Assembly (NCBI GenBank): GCA_002307295.1
Contig: DBTY01000003.1
Location: 1 to 64,000 of the forward strand
Direction: 5' to 3'
Length of the DNA stretch: 64,000 nucleotides
Origin: Ignavibacteriales bacterium UBA1304
GTDB taxonomy: Bacteria; Bacteroidota; Ignavibacteria; Ignavibacteriales; Ignavibacteriaceae
Shown: positions 42,971 to 51,249 of the stretch, piece after piece
Layout of the letters: each line of letters begins with the position of its first letter
Numbering within the stretch: the stretch's first letter is position 1
Translations under genes and position numbers: made by a program
The notes under the pieces: generated by a model
Told to the model about the DNA's origin: nothing
What the model saw: the letters and a program-made list of their open reading frames with translations, nothing else
Database searches by the model: none

Positions 42971-45442
42971 ATGAAAAAATTAATTCTTTTTTGTTGCCTT
43001 TTTCTTTTTGTTCGGTGTTCATATGCTCAAATGTCTTATGATACAGTACTATCTATGAATATCGGCGTAGGATTAACTTACACTAAATATTATGCGCCTG
43101 CCGGTCCATGGACTTTATATGTTCTTGAAGCTGAACTTAAAAATGGATATAATAAAATTGAGAGCGTAAAGGGGAATGATAATATGGTTGGCAGAGAGAC
43201 AACTACTTCAATGGCTAAACGCAATAGTTATGCCGGGCATAGAGTTCTTGGAGCCGTAAATGCCGATTTCTTTGACATGGATAGCGGAACGCCAATAAAC
43301 GTTCAGGTAAAGAATGGCGAGATGGTAACTAATCCGGATGGACTTTCGACAATTGGTTTTGATGCTAACAACAAACCAATGTTAGCCCGGGTTGCTTACA
43401 CCGGAAGTATTATTGCAAAAAACCTGGTAAATCCTTTAACTGCAGTTAACTATACCCGTGGGACTGATCAGGCGATACTATATAATAAATATTTTGGTTC
43501 TTCAACGCAGACAAATCAGTATGGCACAGAGCTAAAGCTAAATCCAATTGACGCATGGGCGGTAAACGATACAATCCGTTGCGTAGTTCTTGAAAAAACA
43601 GCGAATGTCGGCAATATGGCTTATTCTGGCAGTCAGGTAGTTCTTTCTGCTCATGGAGCTTCGCAAACGTTTGTTAATAATAATATAAAAGTTGGCGATA
43701 CAATAAAAATTGTAAATAGTTTAATGCCTGGTCTGCCAAAGATCAAAGAAATGGTTGGCGGTTTTCCAAAAATAGTTTATCAGGGCAAAAATTATGCGGC
43801 TCAGGGAGATATTGACGAAGGCGGACCTGATCATACTTATTTAGGCGAACCAAGAACAGCCGCGGGTTTTTCTAAAGATAGCACAAAATTATATCTTGTT
43901 GCAGTTGACGGCCGTGAAGATAAAAGCGTAGGCATGACTCTTCCTCAGTTAGCTGATTTTATGGTTGCTATTGGCGTTTATAACGGTATCAATTTTGATG
44001 GCGGAGGATCTACAACTATGGTTGTAAGAGATTCTATTGTTAATTTTACTTCCGACGGTAGCGAAAGAGCAGTTGCAAATTCATTATTAATAGTATCAAA
44101 CGCTCCTGATTCCGGAGTTCTAAAAAGTATAAAATTAAGCCCCAGCGCGCTTAAAATTTATAGAGGAAATTCTCAACAATTTGCAATCTCTGCTTTGGAC
44201 GAATATTTTAATCCGCAAAATGTAAATATTTCTCAGGTTAAATTTACAATCGATCCTAAGGTAGGTTCTATAACCTCCTCTGGGTTATTTACAGCTGGGA
44301 CTAAAGCAGATACGGGTTATATTTATGCTTCTTATAATGGCTTAAAAGACTCCTGTAAGATTATTGTAAAAGTGATAAGTAAAGTTGTCCTTGCTCCAAG
44401 AAATTGCGTTGCAGATGCAGTAAAACCATTTCAATATAGAATACAAGCTTATGATTTTGATGGTATTCAATATTATCCTACTTTAAATGAATATACATGG
44501 AAGGTAACCGATCCTACTATTGGGTCTATTGACACAATGGGCATATTTACTGGAAAAGTAAACGGCTCAACAAAGGTTATTGCCGCTTATAATAATGTCG
44601 CCGATACAGTTGCCATTACGGTTCAGAAAGGGAGCGGTTTGGTATTGTTGGATAGCTTGGAAAGTATAACTTCCTGGACGTTATCTGGCGATAATATCGA
44701 TACAACTTATACAAAGTTAAGCGTTTCTAATCAGGTTTTAGACCAAGGCAAAGGTTCGCTTAAAATTGATTATAAATTCACTTACAATTCAAATAGCTTG
44801 AACTGGGTATATCTAAATACAGATATTCCTGTTTACGGAATACCAGATACAATTAAAATAGACGGACAATCTGACGGACAAAAACATGTTATCTATTTTC
44901 TTGTAAGCGATGAAAACAGCGAGCTATTTAATATTGCTACAAATAAATATTTGGAACAGACTACAACATTTGAGCCTTTAAAATCGGCATTCTCAAAATT
45001 TGCAGCGTTAAGTCCGGGAACTGTATTTGATTATCCAGCCCGTATAAAACAAATAAAAATAAAATTAGGAAGCGCCCATGTATCTGGCCAGGTATATACC
45101 GGGACAATATATTTAGATAATTTACGCGTAAGTTATCCTACTGGAACAACAGGCGTAGAAAATGAAACGGTTCTCCCACTAAACTTTAATTTAGCGCAGA
45201 ACTATCCAAATCCATTCAATCCGTCTACGACAATAGAGTTCACAACTACAGAAAGCGGATTTGTAGAACTAAAAATATATGATGTTTTAGGCAGAGAAAT
45301 GGATTCGCTTATAAAGAATAACCTAAGCGCAGGCAACCATAAAGTTGTATGGAACGCTTCGAGCTTTACAAGCGGCGTATATTTTTACGAGCTGAAAGTA
45401 AACAGCAATAAGAGCGTAAAAAAAATGTTATTGCTTAAATAA
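42971..45442 (+). CDS. Exported phosphodiester glycosidase (NAGPA) with Ig-like domains and T9SS sorting domain, 823 aa
   Basis: Secreted enzyme candidate. A signal peptide (1-19) is followed by a NAGPA-type phosphodiester glycosidase domain at about 50-375. The family marks are AVNADFFDMDSGTPINV, AAGFSKDSTKLYLVAVDGR and FDGGGSTTMVVRD followed by RAVANSLLIV. In other organisms this family uncovers mannose-phosphate diesters or attacks phosphodiester-linked sugars. The substrate here is unknown. Two bacterial Ig-like (Big_2) domains at about 385-550 (LSPSALKIYRGNSQQF, DPKVGSITSSGLFTAG) and a probable jelly-roll domain at about 555-725 follow. The end is a T9SS type A sorting domain (AQNYPNPFNPSTTIEF, KKMLLLK), so the protein should be cell-surface bound or released. 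Confidence 0.9.
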   Translation: MKKLILFCCLFLFVRCSYAQMSYDTVLSMNIGVGLTYTKYYAPAGPWTLYVLEAELKNGYNKIESVKGNDNMVGRETTTSMAKRNSYAGHRVLGAVNADFFDMDSGTPINVQVKNGEMVTNPDGLSTIGFDANNKPMLARVAYTGSIIAKNLVNPLTAVNYTRGTDQAILYNKYFGSSTQTNQYGTELKLNPIDAWAVNDTIRCVVLEKTANVGNMAYSGSQVVLSAHGASQTFVNNNIKVGDTIKIVNSLMPGLPKIKEMVGGFPKIVYQGKNYAAQGDIDEGGPDHTYLGEPRTAAGFSKDSTKLYLVAVDGREDKSVGMTLPQLADFMVAIGVYNGINFDGGGSTTMVVRDSIVNFTSDGSERAVANSLLIVSNAPDSGVLKSIKLSPSALKIYRGNSQQFAISALDEYFNPQNVNISQVKFTIDPKVGSITSSGLFTAGTKADTGYIYASYNGLKDSCKIIVKVISKVVLAPRNCVADAVKPFQYRIQAYDFDGIQYYPTLNEYTWKVTDPTIGSIDTMGIFTGKVNGSTKVIAAYNNVADTVAITVQKGSGLVLLDSLESITSWTLSGDNIDTTYTKLSVSNQVLDQGKGSLKIDYKFTYNSNSLNWVYLNTDIPVYGIPDTIKIDGQSDGQKHVIYFLVSDENSELFNIATNKYLEQTTTFEPLKSAFSKFAALSPGTVFDYPARIKQIKIKLGSAHVSGQVYTGTIYLDNLRVSYPTGTTGVENETVLPLNFNLAQNYPNPFNPSTTIEFTTTESGFVELKIYDVLGREMDSLIKNNLSAGNHKVVWNASSFTSGVYFYELKVNSNKSVKKMLLLK

Positions 45443-45463
45443 AAGAGTAATTAATTATTGAGT

Positions 45464-45503
45464 AAAGACCGCCTGACGTTAAAAATCAAGCGGTCTTTTT
45501 TTT
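45464..45503 (+). terminator. Terminator after the phosphodiester glycosidase gene
   Basis: AAAGACCGC (45464-45472) pairs with GCGGTCTTT (45490-45498), followed by a T run to 45503. Confidence 0.92.
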
Positions 45504-45701
45504 GTTTCTATTTGTAAGTCTTGGAATAATTTTTCAAAAAATTGTTTTTATAGTGTATTGATATGCCGCTAATGTTTAAAAATGAAAATGTCAAATCTTT
45601 TTATCTTAATCGCGGCAAAAATCGAAAAAAATAAAGGTTTTTTTTGAAAAAATACTTATATTAAACGATTAAAATTTTTAAAGTAAAATCTAAAATCGCA
45701 T

Positions 45702-46472
45702 ATGGAATGGTTAATACTCGATAGCTTAATTAGAGAATTTGAATTTCTCTTAAAAACCGAAGACGCAAGCGGGGAAATGAATGCAGGCAAGCTAAACTGG
45801 AAAGAAGTATGGGGTAAGGCTTCGGAAATTTTACAAGGATTTAAAGAAGTAAAATACCCAGTCAGAAGCCAGCATGACGAAGCATGGAAAAAATTTAAAA
45901 CATTGCATGACGCCGCTTCTAAGCTTTCAAAGGATGAAAGAGAGCAAAAGAAAACCACATCGGAGACTCTTAAAGCTGAAATTCTTGAGCTTATTAAAAA
46001 TGCAATTCCCAGCGAGGAAATTGAACCGAACCCTTCTAACGAAGAGAAATTAAAGGGGCTTGGTAAAGCGCTTAATGACGCCGGAAAAAAGCTTGGCGAT
46101 AACAAACTAAATATGCTTACTGAACATAAACAGGAGTGCTTTAACGAAATTCAAAAAGTGAGAGAACTCCATGATAAATGGTGGGCGGAAGTTAAAAAAG
46201 AAAAACTTAGACGCAGAGAAGAATATTTAAGCAGCGTAAAAGTAAATATTGAGAAAAACCATGAAAGGCTTGATAAAGCCAATCAGGCTTATGAAAGCTG
46301 CAAAAAGCATGTAGATGAGCTTAAAGAACAAATAGCTAATTCGACCAATGAAGAATGGATTGTTCGCGCTACGGGCTGGGTTTCGGAGCTTGAAGTGAAA
46401 ATTGTAGATATTGAAAAATCAATCGAACGAATTACCGGCTGGATAAAAGAAGGCGAAGAAAAACTGAAGTAA
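45702..46472 (+). CDS. Charged coiled-coil protein with DUF349-like helices, 256 aa
   Basis: Function unknown. No signal peptide or membrane segment, so cytoplasmic. It is nearly all helical and rich in E and K. The stretch QHDEAWKKFKTLHDAASKL followed by KTTSETLKAEILELI has the R/H-x-x-x-W-x-x-F rhythm and K-E-x-L pattern seen in DUF349 repeats. A second, looser copy is EIQKVRELHDKWWAEVKKEKL. The last 80 residues form heptad-like coils (LDKANQAYESCKKHVDELKEQI, then ITGWIKEGEEKLK). DUF349 proteins in other bacteria have been linked to ribosome-associated or stress roles, but the resemblance here is by eye and modest. It is followed by a bidirectional terminator facing the peptidase gene. Confidence 0.7.
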   Translation: MEWLILDSLIREFEFLLKTEDASGEMNAGKLNWKEVWGKASEILQGFKEVKYPVRSQHDEAWKKFKTLHDAASKLSKDEREQKKTTSETLKAEILELIKNAIPSEEIEPNPSNEEKLKGLGKALNDAGKKLGDNKLNMLTEHKQECFNEIQKVRELHDKWWAEVKKEKLRRREEYLSSVKVNIEKNHERLDKANQAYESCKKHVDELKEQIANSTNEEWIVRATGWVSELEVKIVDIEKSIERITGWIKEGEEKLK

Positions 46473-46506
46473 TAAACCCATCGTTCGATAGTTCCAGAGT
46501 TATTAA

Positions 46507-46541
46507 AAAAAAGTCTCTTATATTTTATAAGAGACTTTTTT
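46507..46541. terminator. Bidirectional terminator between convergent genes
   Basis: A perfect 16-bp stem (46507-46522 with 46526-46541, loop TTT) has a run of A on the left and of T on the right. It can stop transcription from both the coiled-coil gene and the peptidase gene. Confidence 0.95.
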
Positions 46542-46561
46542 ATATCGCTATCCGCTAAATT

Positions 46562-48268
46562 TTATTTCTCATCCACAAACTGTCTTGCGTAATACTTAGG
46601 CGTTAATTTTTCGCCAGTAGCTTTTTCAATCATGTCGTTCCAGAAGTATCTGGCTCCGGGGGCAAAAACATTTTTCCTAAGATAAGCGCCCACTTCTGTT
46701 CTTCCGGCAAAACTCTGGAGTTCGCCGTTAGTATTTTTTAGAATTTTTTCGGATATATGGTAGTATAACTGCGAAGCCAACAGCTCGCCAAGCATGTAAT
46801 TATGATAGTAACATGGATAGCTTGATATATGAATCTTTGAAGCCCAGTCAGGTTCGTTTCTGTTTTCGGGACGTTTGATCATCTGATATTTTTCAACAAG
46901 ATCCCACCATAATTTATTTAAATCCTGATCCGGGTTATCGTACATGCTTTTTTCAAAACGGTAAACTACCTGAACCCAGCGGCTAAAAACCAATTGTTCA
47001 AGCCGTAACGATTTAAATGATTCGTCTTTTATTTTTATTTGTTCTTCTTTGGAAATGCCGAGCATATCTTTCATCCATTGAGCATTGGATGAAAATCTTC
47101 CAAATAACATAGCAATGGCCTCGGTAGTAAAAGTGTGCGCCGGATCTCTAAGAGACCAGGGAAGCGTTGAATCAATATTCTTATCATAAGCTGAATGTCC
47201 AAATTCATGTAATAATGTACCCATCCAACTGCTATTTGGTTTAACGTTGCACACTACTCTTATATCGCCAAATTTATCTATATCAGAACTATAAGCGTGT
47301 TGATATTTGCCTTCCTTTTCAAACAGATCGCTGCGCGATACCAAATCGTTTATCGGCAGCCCTATGCCTGAATAGTATTTTTTTGTTAACTCAACCAGGT
47401 CTTTATCTTTGTAATAATCGTCTAAGTCTATATTGTAAATTTTGGGAGCTTCTTGAAAAAATCTGTTCTGATAATGCCATGGCATAAGATCGCCGGCGGG
47501 AATTTTATATCTTGCGGCAAGAAAAGCGTCCATATCTTTTTTTACGGCTATGAACGTATTGCGCGTCAGATTATCAAGTTCGTCAAACAGGGTTTCAATT
47601 TGCTTTGGATCCTGTTCGCTTAGTTTAAGACTCATTTCATGAAAATTGTTAAAACCCAATTCTTTAGCGGCCTTATTCCGCATTTTTATAAGTTTTATTA
47701 CGTCCTTAGAAACTACATTTGCAATCTTTTTACTGGCAAGCCACGAGTTTTTTAATTCTTTAGTATCAGTAGAACTTTTTAAAATATCTTCTATTTCGTT
47801 GTCGGTTAATTTTTTGCCGTTTACTTCTGCGCGGAAAGTGGAAAATTTATTTTCAATTTCGCTTTGGAGTTTAATTATTTCTTCAAGCTCTTTTTCATCA
47901 GTTTGAGCTCCCAAAAAAGAATTGTAAAGAACGTCAAGCTCTCTTTTTAGAGGTTCTTCGGTAATTAGTCCGGAGTCTTTTATCTTTTTTAATTTGGCAA
48001 AGTATTCTTTATTAGAATAAATTTTTGTCAATTTAACTTCTAAACTGGCGGCCTTTTGGTAGTCTTCGCTTTTGCCAGAAATTGAGGCGTTAAAGTCCGC
48101 AAGGTTTGCGTTTCTAAAAGCGGGAATAATTTCCGCTTCAAAGTTTTTAATAAAGTTTGTTAATTCGTTCTTCATTTTATCTTTCTCCGATTCCTGACAA
48201 AATACATTATAAGCCGTTATTACAAGAATAAATAGTACGATCTTAAATATTTGGTTTTTCCTGTGCAT
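46562..48268 (-). CDS. M2/M3-like peptidyl-dipeptidase (zinc metallopeptidase), 568 aa
   Basis: Exported zinc peptidase of the angiotensin-converting-enzyme-like group. An N-terminal signal peptide (about 1-24, ending VFCQ, with a cysteine at 24 that could also fit a lipobox variant) is followed by a helical domain. The active site is MGTLLHEFGHSAYD, with H354 and H358 as zinc ligands and E355 as the catalytic base. The third ligand is probably E383 in FTTEAIAMLFGR. ELGFNNFHEMSLKL and MPWHYQNRFFQEAPKIYN are typical of bacterial members annotated as M2. The HEFGH sequence itself is common in M3, so M2 versus M3 is not fully settled. Likely role is removal of C-terminal dipeptides from periplasmic peptides. 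Confidence 0.85.
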   Translation of the reverse strand: MHRKNQIFKIVLFILVITAYNVFCQESEKDKMKNELTNFIKNFEAEIIPAFRNANLADFNASISGKSEDYQKAASLEVKLTKIYSNKEYFAKLKKIKDSGLITEEPLKRELDVLYNSFLGAQTDEKELEEIIKLQSEIENKFSTFRAEVNGKKLTDNEIEDILKSSTDTKELKNSWLASKKIANVVSKDVIKLIKMRNKAAKELGFNNFHEMSLKLSEQDPKQIETLFDELDNLTRNTFIAVKKDMDAFLAARYKIPAGDLMPWHYQNRFFQEAPKIYNIDLDDYYKDKDLVELTKKYYSGIGLPINDLVSRSDLFEKEGKYQHAYSSDIDKFGDIRVVCNVKPNSSWMGTLLHEFGHSAYDKNIDSTLPWSLRDPAHTFTTEAIAMLFGRFSSNAQWMKDMLGISKEEQIKIKDESFKSLRLEQLVFSRWVQVVYRFEKSMYDNPDQDLNKLWWDLVEKYQMIKRPENRNEPDWASKIHISSYPCYYHNYMLGELLASQLYYHISEKILKNTNGELQSFAGRTEVGAYLRKNVFAPGARYFWNDMIEKATGEKLTPKYYARQFVDEK

Positions 48269-48361
48269 AAACGCCGCTCTTGTTTTTAATTATTGAAAAT
48301 TTAAAATAATAATTAACGCGTTGAGCGGCAATTTATTTAATAAAAATTGCTAAACATTTGT

Positions 48362-48369
48362 TATTTTTG
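48362..48369 (+). promoter_or_regulatory. Candidate TAnnTTTG promoter element for the ABC-F gene
   Basis: TATTTTTG lies 32 bases before the ATG at 48402 and fits the -7 element described for Bacteroidota. A partner TTG is found only 12 bases upstream (48347-48349), shorter than the usual spacing, so the call is tentative. Confidence 0.3.
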
Positions 48370-48401
48370 TTGTTCAATAAATTTATGATAAAACAAAAAA
48401 C

Positions 48402-50285
48402 ATGTCAGTAAACATTAGCGAAGTGCTTTTAACGGCAAAAAACTTATGCGTTAGTTTTGGCGAGCAGGTAGTATTAGATAACGCTTCTTTATCAATCCAT
48501 GACGGCGATTGTATAGGCCTTGTGGGCAGAAACGGAACAGGCAAATCAACATTCCTTAAAATAATTTCCGGATTATTAGAGCCAAATTCGGGCGAAGTAG
48601 TCACGCGCAATGGTCTTGTGCTTGGTTATCTTTCGCAGGAATTTATTCTCGATAATTCTAAAACCGTATATGAAAATATTCTTGACGGAGCTCAAAACGT
48701 AATTAAAGTAATACGGGAATATGAAAACCTGCCTTACGACTCTGAACAGCGGCAAGTTCTTGAAGAAAGAATTTTGCATCTAGACGGCTGGACGCTTGAT
48801 AACCGCATTAAAATTGCAATGCAATCTCTTAATGCTCCTGAAGGAGACCGGGAAATATATACTTTATCAGGCGGAGAAAAACGAAGAGTAGCTCTGTGCA
48901 GAGCCATTATTTCCAAACCGGATCTGCTGATATTGGATGAGCCTACAAACCATCTTGATACTGAATCTATTGAATGGACGGAAGACTTTCTTGCTAATTT
49001 TTCCGGCGCATGTTTATTTGTAACGCATGATAGATATTTTTTAGATAGAATTGCAAACCGCATTGTAGAACTTGCTTCAGGCGTTTTTTACTCTCACTCA
49101 GGCAACTATACAGATTATCTTATTAATAAAGCCGAGCGCGAATCAGTTCAGGAAGTAGAAGAGCAAAAAAGGGCAAGTTTCCTCCGCAGCGAACTTGAGT
49201 GGGTGCGAAGAGGCCCAAGAGCAAGAAGAACAAAATCTAAGAGCAGATTAGATACATATTTCAAAGTAGCTGAACAGCGAGGCTTTGAAAAAGAATTAGA
49301 CGTCGACCTTATTATTCCAGAACCGCCCAAAATGGGAACGAAAGTTCTTAACCTGAAAAACGTAAGCGGCCAGATTGGCGGCAAATTACTATTTGAACAA
49401 TTGGATTTAACGTTTGAGCCAAAACGAAGATTGGGAATTGTTGGAAGAAACGGATTGGGAAAGACGACGCTTCTTAAACTAATTCTTGGAGAACTTGAGC
49501 CTTTAGTTGGGAAAGTAGAAATTGGCGAAAGCATTATTTTTAATTATGTAGATCAGGCGCGGCTTATTCTAAACGAAAATAATACGGTTTTCCAGGAGAT
49601 AGGCGAAGGGAAAGATTTTGTAATGTTCGGAAGCGAAAAAATTACAATCTGGAAATACTTAAAAAAATTCCTTTTTACAGACGATAGAATAAATTCAAAA
49701 ATTGAAAGATTATCAGGCGGCGAAAAAAGCAGGCTGATGCTTGCAAAAATATTAAAGCAGGGGGGCAATTTCCTGTTGCTGGATGAGCCTACAAACGATT
49801 TGGATCTGCCTACGCTCAGGATACTTGAGGAGGCTCTTGCGCGGTTTGAGGGATGCGTTATTGTAGTAAGCCATGATAGATACTTCCTTAACCGAGTTTG
49901 TACAGGGATACTCGCTTTTGAAGGAAATGGCAAAGTTTATTTTAGCGAAGGGGACTATGATTATTATCTTGAAAAAAAGAAAGCCCGCGTAGTAGACGAA
50001 CCAGCTTCTAAAAATAAGGTCGAAAAAAAAGATACGCGCGTAAAAACGGCTCCTAAAAAACTTAAATGGGCCGAGGCAAAAGAGCTTGAACAGATTGAAG
50101 AAAAAATTATGGAAGCCGAATCCGAAGTAGAAAGAATTCAAACGATTTTTTCTACTCCGGACTTTTATGAAAAATACGGCGATAAGATAATTGATCTGAA
50201 TAAAGAACTTGAACAGGCTAAATTAAACGTTCAGGCTCTGTATGACCGCTGGGACGAATTAGAAGAGAAAAAAAACAGCTTGTAG
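48402..50285 (+). CDS. ABC-F family ATPase (Uup-like), 627 aa
   Basis: Cytoplasmic protein with two ABC ATPase domains and no membrane segments, the layout of ABC-F translation factors. Domain 1 has Walker A GRNGTGKST (42-50), signature LSGGEKRRVALCRA and LLILDEPTNHLD. Domain 2 has GRNGLGKTT (about 347-355), LSGGEKSRLMLAKIL and LLLDEPTNDLD. The linker between them carries ERESVQEVEEQKRASFLRSE and the basic WVRRGPRARRTKSKSR, a Uup hallmark. The C-terminal 90 residues are a coiled-coil (KLKWAEAKELEQIEEKIMEAE), like the DNA- or RNA-binding CTD of Uup. Family members act at the ribosomal E site or on DNA branch structures. Which applies here is not known. Confidence 0.92.
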   Translation: MSVNISEVLLTAKNLCVSFGEQVVLDNASLSIHDGDCIGLVGRNGTGKSTFLKIISGLLEPNSGEVVTRNGLVLGYLSQEFILDNSKTVYENILDGAQNVIKVIREYENLPYDSEQRQVLEERILHLDGWTLDNRIKIAMQSLNAPEGDREIYTLSGGEKRRVALCRAIISKPDLLILDEPTNHLDTESIEWTEDFLANFSGACLFVTHDRYFLDRIANRIVELASGVFYSHSGNYTDYLINKAERESVQEVEEQKRASFLRSELEWVRRGPRARRTKSKSRLDTYFKVAEQRGFEKELDVDLIIPEPPKMGTKVLNLKNVSGQIGGKLLFEQLDLTFEPKRRLGIVGRNGLGKTTLLKLILGELEPLVGKVEIGESIIFNYVDQARLILNENNTVFQEIGEGKDFVMFGSEKITIWKYLKKFLFTDDRINSKIERLSGGEKSRLMLAKILKQGGNFLLLDEPTNDLDLPTLRILEEALARFEGCVIVVSHDRYFLNRVCTGILAFEGNGKVYFSEGDYDYYLEKKKARVVDEPASKNKVEKKDTRVKTAPKKLKWAEAKELEQIEEKIMEAESEVERIQTIFSTPDFYEKYGDKIIDLNKELEQAKLNVQALYDRWDELEEKKNSL

Positions 50286-50292
50286 AGCCTTT

Positions 50293-50838
50293 TTATTTTT
50301 TAGCGTAATATTCTTCTCTTAAAACGCTCATTACGTAAAAATCTACATACCTGTTGTGATGGTACATTGCTTCGCGTAATGTGCCTTCCATAACATAGCC
50401 TGCTTTTTTATATGCGGCTACTGCGTTTTTATTTTCCGCGCATACGTGAAGCAGAACTCTGTTAAGATTTAAAATGTCAAACGCGTAATCTAACATCATT
50501 TTTGCAGCTTCTCCCCCATATCCTTTGGACCAGAATTCCGGAGAATAAATTGCCAGATAAAAAGTAGCGGCGCGGCTTACAAAATCAATTCTTACAAGAG
50601 CGGTTTGCCCGACTGCTACATCGTCTTCTTTTCTGCATATTGTAAACAAAGCAAAAGAGCTGTTAGTAGACCATTGTTTCATCTCATCCTGAACCTGCTC
50701 CAATGTCTGAGGCGCAAAGAGGAAAAGAGTTTCTCTTATCTGCTCGTCATTTTTACCAAAATATACCAATGCGCTATCTTCGCTCTGGAAAGGTCGCAGG
50801 TATATTTTTTCTCCCTCAACGAATTTAGTTTTTTCCAT
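50293..50838 (-). CDS. GNAT-family N-acetyltransferase (RimJ/RimL-like), 181 aa
   Basis: Acetyl-CoA-dependent acyltransferase. KIYLRPFQSEDSALVYF is the usual first strand and helix of the RimJ/RimL-type Acetyltransf_3 group. FYLAIYSPEFWSKGYGGEAAKMMLDYAF contains the Q/R-x-x-G-x-G/A-like acetyl-CoA loop (SKGYGGEA). LNRVLLHVCAENKNAVAAYKKAGYVMEGTLREA is the C-terminal hallmark. Substrate (protein N-terminus or small molecule) is not predictable. It lies 26 bp after the response regulator, so it may be the last gene of the lepA operon. It is convergent with the ABC-F gene, only 7 bp away. Confidence 0.9.
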   Translation of the reverse strand: MEKTKFVEGEKIYLRPFQSEDSALVYFGKNDEQIRETLFLFAPQTLEQVQDEMKQWSTNSSFALFTICRKEDDVAVGQTALVRIDFVSRAATFYLAIYSPEFWSKGYGGEAAKMMLDYAFDILNLNRVLLHVCAENKNAVAAYKKAGYVMEGTLREAMYHHNRYVDFYVMSVLREEYYAKK

Positions 50839-50864
50839 ATCAGTTACTCGTTATTTGTGAAAAT

Positions 50865-51218
50865 TTAGTTTATTAGTTTATTAGTTAATTCAATAAGAGC
50901 CGTTTTAATTATCGGTTTAGAAAGGAATTCGTCGGCTCCAGCTTTTTGCGCTTCGCCATTTGTTTCAACAGCGGCGCTCATAAAAACAATTTTAGCCGTT
51001 GGATAAAGTTTTCTTATTTCCTTAATGGTTTGTATTCCATCTATACCGGGCATCCGGTAATCAATGAATATCGCGTCAAAAGGTCCGTTTGTTTGAATTT
51101 CCAACAGAGCTTCCGAACCGGAACTGGTTTCAACTACGTCAACCTTCATCTGATTAAGAATAAATTTACACAAGTACCTTATCATCGGCTCGTCGTCTAC
51201 TAATAAAATCTTTGACAT
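50865..51218 (-). CDS. Single-domain response regulator (CheY-like), 117 aa
   Basis: Receiver domain alone, with no DNA-binding or enzymatic output. Conserved residues are D8/D9 in LLVDDEP, phospho-acceptor D53 in FIDYRMPG, S81 in FMSAA and K101 in LSKP. It starts 31 bp after the stop of the large histidine kinase and is most likely its phosphorylation target. Output must come from a protein-protein contact or from passing the phosphate to another protein. The kinase itself has no receiver domain, so this protein supplies it in trans. Confidence 0.93.
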   Translation of the reverse strand: MSKILLVDDEPMIRYLCKFILNQMKVDVVETSSGSEALLEIQTNGPFDAIFIDYRMPGIDGIQTIKEIRKLYPTAKIVFMSAAVETNGEAQKAGADEFLSKPIIKTALIELTNKLIN

Positions 51219-51249
51219 AAAGTAACCTCGTTAAATAAGTTTTATAAAT

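Noticed and set aside
45656..46105. 149-codon minus-strand frame opposite the coiled-coil gene
   Set aside because: Serine/phenylalanine/leucine-rich translation expected from the complement of E/K-rich coding sequence. No ribosome-binding site or family resemblance.
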